This document shows positions 1-6,941 of a DNA stretch of 16,155 nucleotides, in pieces. Numbering within the stretch: position 1 is the stretch's first letter; every line of letters begins with the position of its first letter. The translations under genes and the position numbers were made by a program. This DNA is from Acidobacteriaceae bacterium (GTDB lineage Bacteria; Acidobacteriota; Terriglobia; Terriglobales; Acidobacteriaceae). The notes under the pieces are model-generated. The model worked only from the letters and a program-made list of their open reading frames with translations. It made no database searches and had not been told where the DNA came from. The stretch spans positions 467 through 16,621 of the forward strand of contig PLKY01000408.1 of assembly GCA_003140785.1 (NCBI GenBank). Reading direction: 5' to 3'.

Positions 1-2
1 GT

Positions 3-26
3 GGGCCCGCCACAGCCTTCGGGCTC
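3..26 (-). terminator. possible weak terminator hairpin after the S53 gene
   Basis: An inverted repeat pairs positions 3-9 with 20-26 (seven pairs, one of them G-U) around a 10-nt loop, about 70 bp beyond the stop codon of the S53 gene in its direction of transcription. The window ends before any following T-run could be judged, so this is only a candidate. Positions 27-93 show nothing else recognisable. Confidence 0.22.
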
Positions 27-93
27 GGCTTCGTCTAGCCGGATTTTCCCTCGCAACGCCACCTGTCCCAGTAGTGTTAACAGGCCCTAGACA

Positions 94-1209
94 TCAGCTT
101 TTCGTCACAAACAACGCCGCGATCCTGGTTCCAATGGGCGAGCCAATCCCACTGCACGCATCCGGGCCTGGCGCAGCGTCATACATGCCATTGCTCCCCT
201 GCGTGATGTCGTTGAAGGCGCCCTGATTCTGCCACAGCTTCGGCGTTACGAAGCCCAGCTTGGTTCCGAAGCTGGCAAAGAGGCCAGCGTAGAGCGGAGC
301 AACCGCGCTGGTGCCGCCGATCACTTCCGTCGATCCGTGAACAAAAATGGTGTAGCCAGTGTTGGGGTCCGCATCGGCACAGACATCGGGAACCATCCGC
401 CCGCTGCCAGATTGCGAGTCTGCCGGCGCAGGGGGTGCGCCAATCTGAAACGCCTGCACCGGGAAGACGGTCGAGTAGCCTCCGCCTGTCCCGTGGCCAT
501 CTGTGGTGCCCGGGTTGTCGTTCCAAACCGTCTCCGCGGTCGCGGTCTTGTTCGTTCCACCGCAAGCCACCACATGCGGGCACGAAGAAGGTGCATCCAC
601 ATTTGCCGGGGTAGGCCCACCGTCGCTCGAATCGTTGTCTCCAGTCGCGGCGAAGACGACCGTGCCCGCGCTCGCTGCCGCCTCAGCGACGGATTCCATT
701 GCCTCGACCGCGCTCGTGCCCCAAAGGGCCTCGTCAGCGCCCCACGAGATGGAGCAGACAGCGCATCCGTCCTCTGCCGCCTTCTGCACCGCCGTGTCGA
801 TGCTCTCCGACCAGTAGACGTGAATCGTAGCCGCTTTGCCTGTGGCCGCGAAATAGGCAGCTCCCGCCACTTCGATGTCGAGTGCGACTTCGAGATCGGG
901 ATCATCCGCGGCGCCGACGCTTTGATTCGGGTTGTTTTTCGTTGCGTCCACCGAGACGTCGGTTATTTGCGGCGCAGGCTGGCCGATCGACTGGAAGAAT
1001 GCACTGATATCCGACTGCACCCACCCTCCGCCCAACTCCACAATGGCGATGACTCCGCCGCCCGCCAGGTTGGCGGGCCAGTTGTAAGCAGCGCAAAGGT
1101 CCGGGACGCTCCATGGACCGGTTCCGGCTGCCCCTGCCGCGTCTGGTTTCATCAGCTTGAAATAGGTCTTGTGTCTGAATCTAGGTCCGGCCTTGTGGGG
1201 ATTATCCAT
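94..1209 (-). CDS. S53 (sedolisin/kumamolisin-type) serine peptidase, catalytic domain only
   Basis: This 371-residue protein matches the mature domain of sedolisins, acid-active serine-carboxyl endopeptidases. The catalytic pair lies in a LEVALDIEV segment (Glu107, Asp111). The oxyanion Asp is likely Asp191 in ATGDND, and the nucleophile is Ser301 in GGTSAVAP. A C-terminal NDITQGSNG...GPDACSGIG stretch resembles the family calcium site. The spacing of these residues agrees with kumamolisin. The start was chosen at the ATG 1207-1209 because GGAGGAG lies about 11 nt upstream; an in-frame start 26 codons earlier gives an unrelated leader. Unlike most family members there is no roughly 180-residue pro-kumamolisin domain and no signal peptide. 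The N-terminus enters the catalytic fold (AYNWP) at about residue 41. It is divergent from the UbiD-family gene with 128 bp between them. The family assignment is firm; how the protein is activated and located is unknown. Confidence 0.92.
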   Translation of the reverse strand: MDNPHKAGPRFRHKTYFKLMKPDAAGAAGTGPWSVPDLCAAYNWPANLAGGGVIAIVELGGGWVQSDISAFFQSIGQPAPQITDVSVDATKNNPNQSVGAADDPDLEVALDIEVAGAAYFAATGKAATIHVYWSESIDTAVQKAAEDGCAVCSISWGADEALWGTSAVEAMESVAEAAASAGTVVFAATGDNDSSDGGPTPANVDAPSSCPHVVACGGTNKTATAETVWNDNPGTTDGHGTGGGYSTVFPVQAFQIGAPPAPADSQSGSGRMVPDVCADADPNTGYTIFVHGSTEVIGGTSAVAPLYAGLFASFGTKLGFVTPKLWQNQGAFNDITQGSNGMYDAAPGPDACSGIGSPIGTRIAALFVTKS

Positions 1210-1248
1210 ATAAGTTTCTTCTCCTCCTGTTTTTGTCGTTCGGCGGCG

Positions 1249-1278
1249 AGTATGCCACAGACGCATCCGCAGAAGCAA
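1249..1278 (-). promoter_or_regulatory. candidate sigma70-type promoter for the S53 gene
   Basis: On the minus strand, TTGCTT (1273-1278) and CATACT (1249-1254) are separated by 18 bp. They sit about 40 bp upstream of the chosen ATG, which has a strong GGAGGAG ribosome site. Spacing and resemblance to consensus are reasonable, but there is no experimental support. Confidence 0.4.
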
Positions 1279-1337
1279 AACTTCCACGTCATCGAGAGCG
1301 AGTATCGTTAGAAAAGATCACAACGGAGCGAACGATT

Positions 1338-2987
1338 TTGGCTTACGACGACCTGCGCGATTGGATCAAGACTCTTGAGAAGCAAGGCGAGCTCAAACAC
1401 ATCCGGGAAGAAGTTTCGCCGGAGCTTGAAATTACGGAGATCACCGATCGTGTCTCCAAGATGGGAGCCGTACGTCATTCAAGCGCCAAGAGCAATGACG
1501 CTCCTGCAAAATCCAAATACGCTCCCGGCGGTCCCGCGCTGCTTTTTGAAAATGTGCACGGTCATCCCGGTCACAAAGTCCTGATCAATCAGTTTGGCAG
1601 CGAGCGGCGCATGGCGCTTGCTCTGGGTGTCAACAAGATCGATGAGATCGCTGACCGCATCACCGCACTGATGCATATGAAAGCGCCCGAGGGGCTTTTC
1701 GACAAGCTCAAGATGTTACCGCAACTTGGGGCGTTGACCAGTGCGTTTCCAAAAACTGTCTCAGCCAAAGACGCGCCGTGCAAGGAATTCATTCTCAAAG
1801 ACAACTTCGACCTCAATGCATTTCCGATTCTCAAGTGCTGGCCGCACGATGGCGGCCGGTTTATTACGCTGCCCTGTGTGCACACGCGCGATCCGCGCAC
1901 CGGCAAGCGCAACATCGGCATGTACCGCATGCAGGTGTACGACGGCCAAACCACGGGCATGCACTGGCAGAGGCAGAAAGTTGCCGCCGAACACTACCGC
2001 GAAGCGCTACGCCAAGCTGCCGCAACGCAGTCGACCGAAAATCCGCTCACCGCACGCGTAGCTGCGATGGCTGAGTCGGCCGGCGGCGCAGTCGCGATTC
2101 CTGGCGGGTCTATCGGAGGCTTGCCTCAGGTCTCACTCGGCAACCTGAAAGGCTCGCGGCTTGAGGTCGCCGTAGCCATCGGCACCGACCCTGCGACGAC
2201 ATTTTCCGCCATCGTCCCAGCCCCACCCGAAGTCGAAGAGTTCATGATTGCCGGGTTTCTTCGCGGCAAGCCGGTTGAAATCGTCAAATGCGAAACCATC
2301 GACCTTGAAGTCCCCGCGCACGCCGAAATTATTCTTGAAGGCTACGTGGAGTTAGGCGAGCTGCGCGCCGAGGGCCCCTTTGGCGATCACACCGGCTTCT
2401 ACACCATGACCGACGAATACCCGGTCTTCCATCTCACCTGCATCACGCACCGCAAGGACCCCATCTACGCCGCAACCATTGTGGGCAAGCCTCCGATGGA
2501 AGATGCGTGGATGGGCAAGGCCGTCGAGCGCATTTTTCTGCCTGCGATGAAGATGACCATCCCCGAACTGGTCGACATTCACCTGCCTGTCGAGGCTGTC
2601 TTTCACAACCTGATGATTGTTTCGATCCGCAAGAGCTACCCCGGCCACGCGCGCAAGGTGATGCATGCCATCTGGTCGCTGGGACAGGCCATGTTTACCA
2701 AATGCGTCATCGTTGTCGACGAGGACTGCGACGTGCAGAACATTGGAGAAGTTGTGCTGCGTGTGGCCAACAACATCGATCCCGAACGCGACATTCAGTT
2801 CACGCTCGGCCCCATCGATTCGCTCGATCATTCGTCGCGCTTACCCAACTACGGATCGAAGATGGGCATTGACGCCACGCGGAAGTGGAAGGCTGAAGGA
2901 TTCGATCGCCCCTGGCCCGCCATGATCGAAATGGACCGCGCGACCAAGGCAAAAGTAGATACGATGTGGGCCAAACTCGGCCTGTGA
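1338..2987 (+). CDS. UbiD-family decarboxylase (prenylated-FMN dependent)
   Basis: This 549-residue protein belongs to the UbiD family, which (de)carboxylates aromatic or unsaturated acids using prenylated FMN made by UbiX. Typical blocks are the N-terminal AYDDLRDWIKTLEKQGELK, the NIGMYRMQVYD segment (residues 192-202, carrying the likely cofactor-contacting Arg197), AEIILEGYVELGELRAEGPFGDHTGFY (about 329-355, with the acidic active-site residues) and a C-terminal NYGSKMGIDATRKW. The start is TTG at 1338: family members begin with M-AYDDLR at this point and GGAG (1325-1328) lies 9 nt upstream. Upstream in-frame codons would overlap the S53 promoter. Two segments look longer than usual: residues about 45-64, and about 224-272, the latter Ala/Gly-rich between HYREA and RLEVAVAIG. 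No quinone-pathway or ubiX gene is adjacent, so the substrate (4-hydroxybenzoate type, menaquinone-pathway or other) cannot be assigned. Confidence 0.93.
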   Translation: MAYDDLRDWIKTLEKQGELKHIREEVSPELEITEITDRVSKMGAVRHSSAKSNDAPAKSKYAPGGPALLFENVHGHPGHKVLINQFGSERRMALALGVNKIDEIADRITALMHMKAPEGLFDKLKMLPQLGALTSAFPKTVSAKDAPCKEFILKDNFDLNAFPILKCWPHDGGRFITLPCVHTRDPRTGKRNIGMYRMQVYDGQTTGMHWQRQKVAAEHYREALRQAAATQSTENPLTARVAAMAESAGGAVAIPGGSIGGLPQVSLGNLKGSRLEVAVAIGTDPATTFSAIVPAPPEVEEFMIAGFLRGKPVEIVKCETIDLEVPAHAEIILEGYVELGELRAEGPFGDHTGFYTMTDEYPVFHLTCITHRKDPIYAATIVGKPPMEDAWMGKAVERIFLPAMKMTIPELVDIHLPVEAVFHNLMIVSIRKSYPGHARKVMHAIWSLGQAMFTKCVIVVDEDCDVQNIGEVVLRVANNIDPERDIQFTLGPIDSLDHSSRLPNYGSKMGIDATRKWKAEGFDRPWPAMIEMDRATKAKVDTMWAKLGL

Positions 2988-3028
2988 ACAGTGTGCGATC
3001 TGCGGCACGATCAGTTGTCCCGCTTTGG

Positions 3029-3034
3029 TAGAAT
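3029..3034 (+). promoter_or_regulatory. candidate -10 element of the redoxin-monooxygenase operon
   Basis: TAGAAT lies 29 bp before the ATG of the redoxin gene in the 76-bp gap after the UbiD-family gene. No convincing -35 is found at 16-18 bp upstream. The site is weak and is listed because it is the best -10-like match in the only gap before a three-gene unit. Confidence 0.28.
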
Positions 3035-3063
3035 TCCGCCAGGCTCGATTGTCGCCATGGACC

Positions 3064-3651
3064 ATGCGCATTTGTCTCCTCCGCATAACGACGCTCCTTT
3101 GCTTTGTGGTCTCAGCATGCGCGTTATTACATGCCAACGAGCCCTACGGACTGAACCTTCAAGGCGCGACTGTCCAGGAACTCGGCGGACCTGGGATACG
3201 TGTCGTGGTTCTCATCTTTGCGGCCAGCGATTGCCCTATCTCCAACCGCTACGTGCCGGAAATCGCACGTTTGAATCGCGAGTTCACAAGGCAGGGCGTC
3301 CGTATCTGGTGGGTATTTCCCAACCCCGAGGACAATTCGTCCACAGTTGCGGAACACAACCATGCCTTCGCCATTACTGAACCGACAGTGTTGGATATAC
3401 GCCAACACCTCGTCCATCTCGCGCATGTAACCACCACGCCGGAGGCGGCCGTTTTCAGGTCGAGCGGGGATGTGCTCCGCGAAGTCTATCGCGGCCGCAT
3501 CGACGATCGTTATCTCTCCATCGGACAGGAGCGCCCTCAACCGCAGCAGCACGACCTCGAAGCAGCCATTTCGGCCACTCTGGCCGATAAACCCGTCCCT
3601 CAATCCGGTGGCCCGCCTATCGGCTGTTCGATCGTCTCTTTGCAGAAGTGA
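3064..3651 (+). CDS. secreted redoxin-domain (thioredoxin-fold) protein
   Basis: This 195-residue exported protein starts with a signal peptide (MRICLLRITT..., hydrophobic to about residue 20, likely cleavage near HANEP). It is followed by a redoxin fold. The active-site region is AASDCPISNRY: a single Cys57 followed by Pro, with Ser where the second Cys of a CxxC would be. The cis-Pro loop is TTTPEA (about 123-128). A conserved-looking block RGRIDDRYLSIGQERPQP precedes the tail, and the C-terminus carries a second Cys in IGCSI (Cys188). From memory, this layout resembles redoxin modules in Planctomycetota and Acidobacteriota that are fused upstream of the cytochrome c/PHM-like module found here in the next gene. 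ATG 3064 is preferred over an in-frame TTG at 3025 because it gives a proper signal peptide; the ribosome site is weak. The stop overlaps the next start, implying coupling. With one active-site Cys, a disulfide reductase role is uncertain; peroxidase, thiol or metal-handling roles are alternatives. Confidence 0.88.
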   Translation: MRICLLRITTLLCFVVSACALLHANEPYGLNLQGATVQELGGPGIRVVVLIFAASDCPISNRYVPEIARLNREFTRQGVRIWWVFPNPEDNSSTVAEHNHAFAITEPTVLDIRQHLVHLAHVTTTPEAAVFRSSGDVLREVYRGRIDDRYLSIGQERPQPQQHDLEAAISATLADKPVPQSGGPPIGCSIVSLQK

Positions 3652-5846
3652 TGAAGAGAATTCGCTCCATTGCGGCGGTTGCGGCTCTAGCTGCTTGCAT
3701 CGTGTTACTCAGCCATCCGCGCGACTCGACCGTCTACGGCGCGAATCCACGGCCTTCGCAGGCGCCTGCTGCCGCTTCCCCCGGCGTCGGAAAACTGGCC
3801 ACGATCCGATCCCAGTCAGGACCGACCTGGAGCGGCGACGTCGCGAGCGTTCTGTATAAAAACTGCGCCACCTGCCACCATCCCGGCGGAGCGGGTCCAT
3901 TCAGCCTGCTCACTTATGCGGATGCAAGGCGCTGGGGCCCGCAACTGATGACGGCCACCCAGTCGCGCTTCATGCCCCCGTGGCTGCCTGAGCCCGGCTA
4001 CGGAGATTTTGCCGACGTACGCCGTTTAAGCGACCATGAACGAGATCTGATTAAGCAGTGGGTCCTTGCAAAGATGCCGCAAGGCGACCCTGCCGTCGCA
4101 CCTGCACCGCCTCGCTATGACGCCAACTGGCTGATGGGCAAGCCCGATCTCATTCTCAAGGTTGCTCGCCCTTTCACGCTTCCCGGCGGGGGCACCGACG
4201 CATTTCGCAATTTCATCTTGCCCTATCCACTCAAGCAGACCCATTACATCCGGGCCATGGAAATCCGTCCGGGCACACCCCAAGTCGTTCATCATGCCAA
4301 CATCACCATCGATCGCACGGGGAACCTGCGCCGGCAGTTTCCGAATGATTGGCAGAACGGCATAGCCGGCATGGAATTGATGGTCGATGCGGGGAATCGA
4401 TTCGATCCCGATAGCCACTTTCTTTTCTGGAAGCCGGACACTCCGGCTCTTGTCGAGCCTGCGGGAATGCCTTGGCGGCTCGATCCGGGGAATGACCTGA
4501 TCCTCAATATGCACCTCAAGCCATCCGGCAAACCCGAAACACTCGATGCGGAGGTCGGCCTTTACTTTACTCCCGACCCGCCCGCGAAGCAGCCAATGCT
4601 GATTGATCTCGAACGCGACGATGCGCTTGACATCCCCGCGGGTGATGCGAACTTTGTCGTGGACGATTCGTTCACCCTTCCGGTTGACCTGGAGGTGCTG
4701 GGCGTTTACCCACACGCTCACTACCTGGGACGCGATCTGCAGGGCTGGGCCATTTTGCCCAACGGCGAAAAGAAGTGGCTGGTTTGGATTCGCAATTGGG
4801 ACATCGATCGTCAAGCGGTCTACCGCTACAAAGAGCCCGTGCTATTGCAAAAAGGCACCGTCCTCCACATGCGCTATACCTACGACAATTCTTCCACCAA
4901 CATTCACAATCCTCATTCACCTCCGGTGCGTGTGCGCGCCGGCAATCGTTCAGAGGATGAGATGGCGCATCTGTGGTTCCAGGTGTTGCCCATCAACGTG
5001 CAGCCCGGCGCTCCGGATCCGCGTCTTTTACTTGAAGAAACATGGATGCGCAATCGGCTTCGCAAAACTCCGGGCGATCAGGTAAGCCTTTACAACGATG
5101 CTGCCGCGCTGGCTGGCGAGGGCAAGTTCGCTGAAGCGGTTTCCGCTTTTGAGCAGGAATTGAACCAGTCCCCGCACGACGTGCGAACCCTAACCGCGCT
5201 TGGGGCAGCGTTGGAAGGCGCGGGCGAGTGGCAGCAAGCCCAACAGCGCTTTCGGAGCGCAATTGACGCAGCAGGAACGGACGACGCCTCAGCTTGCGAC
5301 CCTCGGTTCGATCTGGCCAGCTCCGAGTTTCATCACGGCCAGCCAGAAGCGGCAGCGGAGTTCCGGACGGAGGTGGCCGCGTGTCCGGAAGATGCTGAGG
5401 CACTGACGGGTCTGGCGCAAATTGAGATTGAAGCAAACCAGAGTACTCAGGCTGTTCAGCACCTGACAACGGCCATCCGCGTCGATCCCTCTTTCGCCGA
5501 TGCACATGAGCAGCTCGCGCGTGCCTATGCTCAATCAGGCGATCTGCAGGGCGCACTCGCAGAACTCGAAAAGGCTGCTCAACTGAAGCCGGACGACGCG
5601 ACAGTTCATTCCGGTTTGTCTCAAGTGCTTGCGGCGACCGGCAGCCTGCAGCAGGCCATCGACGAGCAGCGTGCCGCGCTGAAGCTTCTCGAAGACGATG
5701 CCGACGGGTGGAACAATCTCGGCGTTCTGGAGGCTCGCACAGGGCAGGTCCCGGCGGCGCGCGACGCATTTCAACATGCCTTGCGACTGGATCCGCAACA
5801 TCCGCAGGCCAAATCGAATCTGGCGCGCCTGCAATCTCAAAACTGA
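3651..5846 (+). CDS. cytochrome c / PHM-like type-2 copper monooxygenase / TPR protein
   Basis: This 731-residue exported protein has three parts after an N-terminal signal or anchor segment (residues 1-22). First, a mono-heme c domain: CATCH at 72-76, with a candidate axial Met108 in SRFMPPW. Second, a peptidylglycine-alpha-hydroxylating-monooxygenase-like dicopper unit. One copper set is His214-His215 (QVVHHAN) and His288 (NMHLKP). The other is His355 and His357 (YPHAHY) and Met438 (DEMAHLW), matching the PHM ligand order HH, H, HxH, M. Third, several tetratricopeptide repeats from about 479 to 731. The ATG overlaps the redoxin TGA by one base (TGATG); a GTG one codon earlier is possible. 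Known PHM-type enzymes hydroxylate C-H bonds using O2 and an external reductant. Here the fused heme could supply electrons (inference). The TPRs suggest partner binding. The substrate is unknown. Confidence 0.9.
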   Translation: MKRIRSIAAVAALAACIVLLSHPRDSTVYGANPRPSQAPAAASPGVGKLATIRSQSGPTWSGDVASVLYKNCATCHHPGGAGPFSLLTYADARRWGPQLMTATQSRFMPPWLPEPGYGDFADVRRLSDHERDLIKQWVLAKMPQGDPAVAPAPPRYDANWLMGKPDLILKVARPFTLPGGGTDAFRNFILPYPLKQTHYIRAMEIRPGTPQVVHHANITIDRTGNLRRQFPNDWQNGIAGMELMVDAGNRFDPDSHFLFWKPDTPALVEPAGMPWRLDPGNDLILNMHLKPSGKPETLDAEVGLYFTPDPPAKQPMLIDLERDDALDIPAGDANFVVDDSFTLPVDLEVLGVYPHAHYLGRDLQGWAILPNGEKKWLVWIRNWDIDRQAVYRYKEPVLLQKGTVLHMRYTYDNSSTNIHNPHSPPVRVRAGNRSEDEMAHLWFQVLPINVQPGAPDPRLLLEETWMRNRLRKTPGDQVSLYNDAAALAGEGKFAEAVSAFEQELNQSPHDVRTLTALGAALEGAGEWQQAQQRFRSAIDAAGTDDASACDPRFDLASSEFHHGQPEAAAEFRTEVAACPEDAEALTGLAQIEIEANQSTQAVQHLTTAIRVDPSFADAHEQLARAYAQSGDLQGALAELEKAAQLKPDDATVHSGLSQVLAATGSLQQAIDEQRAALKLLEDDADGWNNLGVLEARTGQVPAARDAFQHALRLDPQHPQAKSNLARLQSQN

Positions 5847-5887
5847 ATCTCGGAGATTCCGATATAGCCTCTGATATACCTGAATGC

Positions 5888-6721
5888 ATGCATGGTGTAT
5901 TTCGCGGGCTTTCGTTGGCTCTCCTCGCAGCGGCGCTCGCTCCCGCAAATCCCCTAATTGCCCAACAGTCACCCGACAATTTTCACTGGATCGACTTCCA
6001 CGCGAAGCAGGATCAGGATACGTTTGTCTGGGTTATGCGCTCGCTCGATCCGGAAAAATGGACGGCGATCCGCGAGATTGGCGTCGAGTACGATGCGGCG
6101 CTGGTCGTGACCACATTGCGCAAGACACCGCAAACTCCTCCTGCCTTGGATTCGTTCTCCATCTGGAGTGCTTCGCTAACGAATCACAGCGTTACTTTGC
6201 TTCTTACGGGTACGAATCTGCGTCTGCTGGACTGGATGCTTTTTGCTGTCGGACGGCCGCGCGATCTTGGCGCCCTTTATGACGACTGCAATGAGTGCGA
6301 CGCGTCGACGTTTCTTACGGCGTTTTATTACGACGTTCGCTCCCACAATTGGGCTGGGCGCTGGATGCGCGGTAACCAGGCAATTCCGCTCTCAAGTGCA
6401 AGCGCTCCGCAGGGCGTGACGTCGGCGCAGGCCTATGCCGTGTTGGCCGACCCCAACGGCCACGAGATTGTTGGCACGTGGAATCATCTCGACTATGGAA
6501 AAGCGAAGGCGCCGGAAGACTACGTCTACCAATACGACGTGGACCCGTCCAATGACCTGGAACGAACGCAGCCACTCAGTGGCAAGAATGCGGAAGCAAT
6601 GAAGCGCAGGATTTGTGTTGGGTCGGATGCGGTGACAGGCCTGGCTCGAGGCCAGGACTCACCCCTTTGCCAGTCGAAGATTCAATCGCCCCACGGTACC
6701 GCTCGCAAGCCTGCGAACTGA
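5888..6721 (+). CDS. secreted protein of unknown function, third gene of the redoxin-monooxygenase cassette
   Basis: No family was recognised. The 277-residue product has a clear signal peptide (MHGVFRGLSLALLAAALAPA..., probable cleavage around IAQQ, residues 24-27), so it should be periplasmic or extracellular. The mature part is rich in aromatic residues (HWIDFH, FVWVMRSLD, SIWSASL, RSHNWAGRWM, GTWNHLDYGKA). It holds four cysteines: Cys134 and Cys137 in DDCNEC, and Cys243 and Cys261 near the C-terminus, which could form two disulfides or a metal site. ATG 5888 was preferred over an out-of-frame ATG at 5884 and over the longer in-frame extension running back into the monooxygenase gene, because it begins the signal peptide. 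No strong ribosome site is visible. The 41-bp gap after the monooxygenase gene and shared orientation suggest one transcript. A role as partner or substrate of the upstream oxidase is speculation. Confidence 0.78.
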   Translation: MHGVFRGLSLALLAAALAPANPLIAQQSPDNFHWIDFHAKQDQDTFVWVMRSLDPEKWTAIREIGVEYDAALVVTTLRKTPQTPPALDSFSIWSASLTNHSVTLLLTGTNLRLLDWMLFAVGRPRDLGALYDDCNECDASTFLTAFYYDVRSHNWAGRWMRGNQAIPLSSASAPQGVTSAQAYAVLADPNGHEIVGTWNHLDYGKAKAPEDYVYQYDVDPSNDLERTQPLSGKNAEAMKRRICVGSDAVTGLARGQDSPLCQSKIQSPHGTARKPAN

Positions 6722-6941
6722 GCAATTGGGAGCGAGTATATTCAACAGAGCATGGGACGTGTGTTCTCTGAATTCAGGAAGCGCAACCAGTCTCGGGTTT
6801 TTTCCATGATTGATCGTATGACGACAAACCGATTGCCTGGAATTAGTTACAGCAAGACACCTGCGTAATCACGAATTTTCTGCACGAACGTTGCCATGCC
6901 CATTCTCCGCAGGGCATCCAACCTTTTTGGAGCGAAAGTTA
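6722..6941 (+). other. 220-bp intergenic region before the YXWGXW lipoprotein gene
   Basis: This is the longest gap in the window and contains no convincing small ORF. At 6785-6803 a short AACC/GGTT stem is followed by six T, a poor terminator candidate for the upstream cassette. At 6896-6917 ATGCCC and GGGCAT form a 6-bp inverted repeat with a 10-nt loop in the presumed mRNA leader, ending 11 nt before the GGAG ribosome site (6929-6932). No clean -35/-10 pair was found. Confidence 0.4.

Noticed and set aside
337..1311. 324-codon open frame on the plus strand opposite the S53 gene
   Set aside because: Arg/Cys/His-rich translation with no domain, wholly antisense to a gene with intact catalytic motifs and a strong ribosome site. 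It is a high-GC shadow.
1233..1337. Upstream ATG 1233 as start of the UbiD-family protein
   Set aside because: The extra 35 residues resemble no family N-terminus and overlap the S53 promoter candidate. The TTG at 1338 has GGAG at good spacing and begins the conserved AYDDLR block.
4026..4814. 262-codon minus-strand open frame opposite the copper monooxygenase domain
   Set aside because: The opposite strand contains every PHM ligand motif; the minus product resembles no family.
4993..5979. 328-codon minus-strand open frame opposite the TPR region
   Set aside because: Arg/Pro/Ala-rich translation without recognisable domain or signal. The plus strand encodes clear TPRs, so this is a complement artefact.
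6640..6656. CCTGGC/GCCAGG inverted repeat read as a terminator
   Set aside because: It lies inside the secreted-protein gene, 65 bp before its stop, without a T-run. The codons read through normally.
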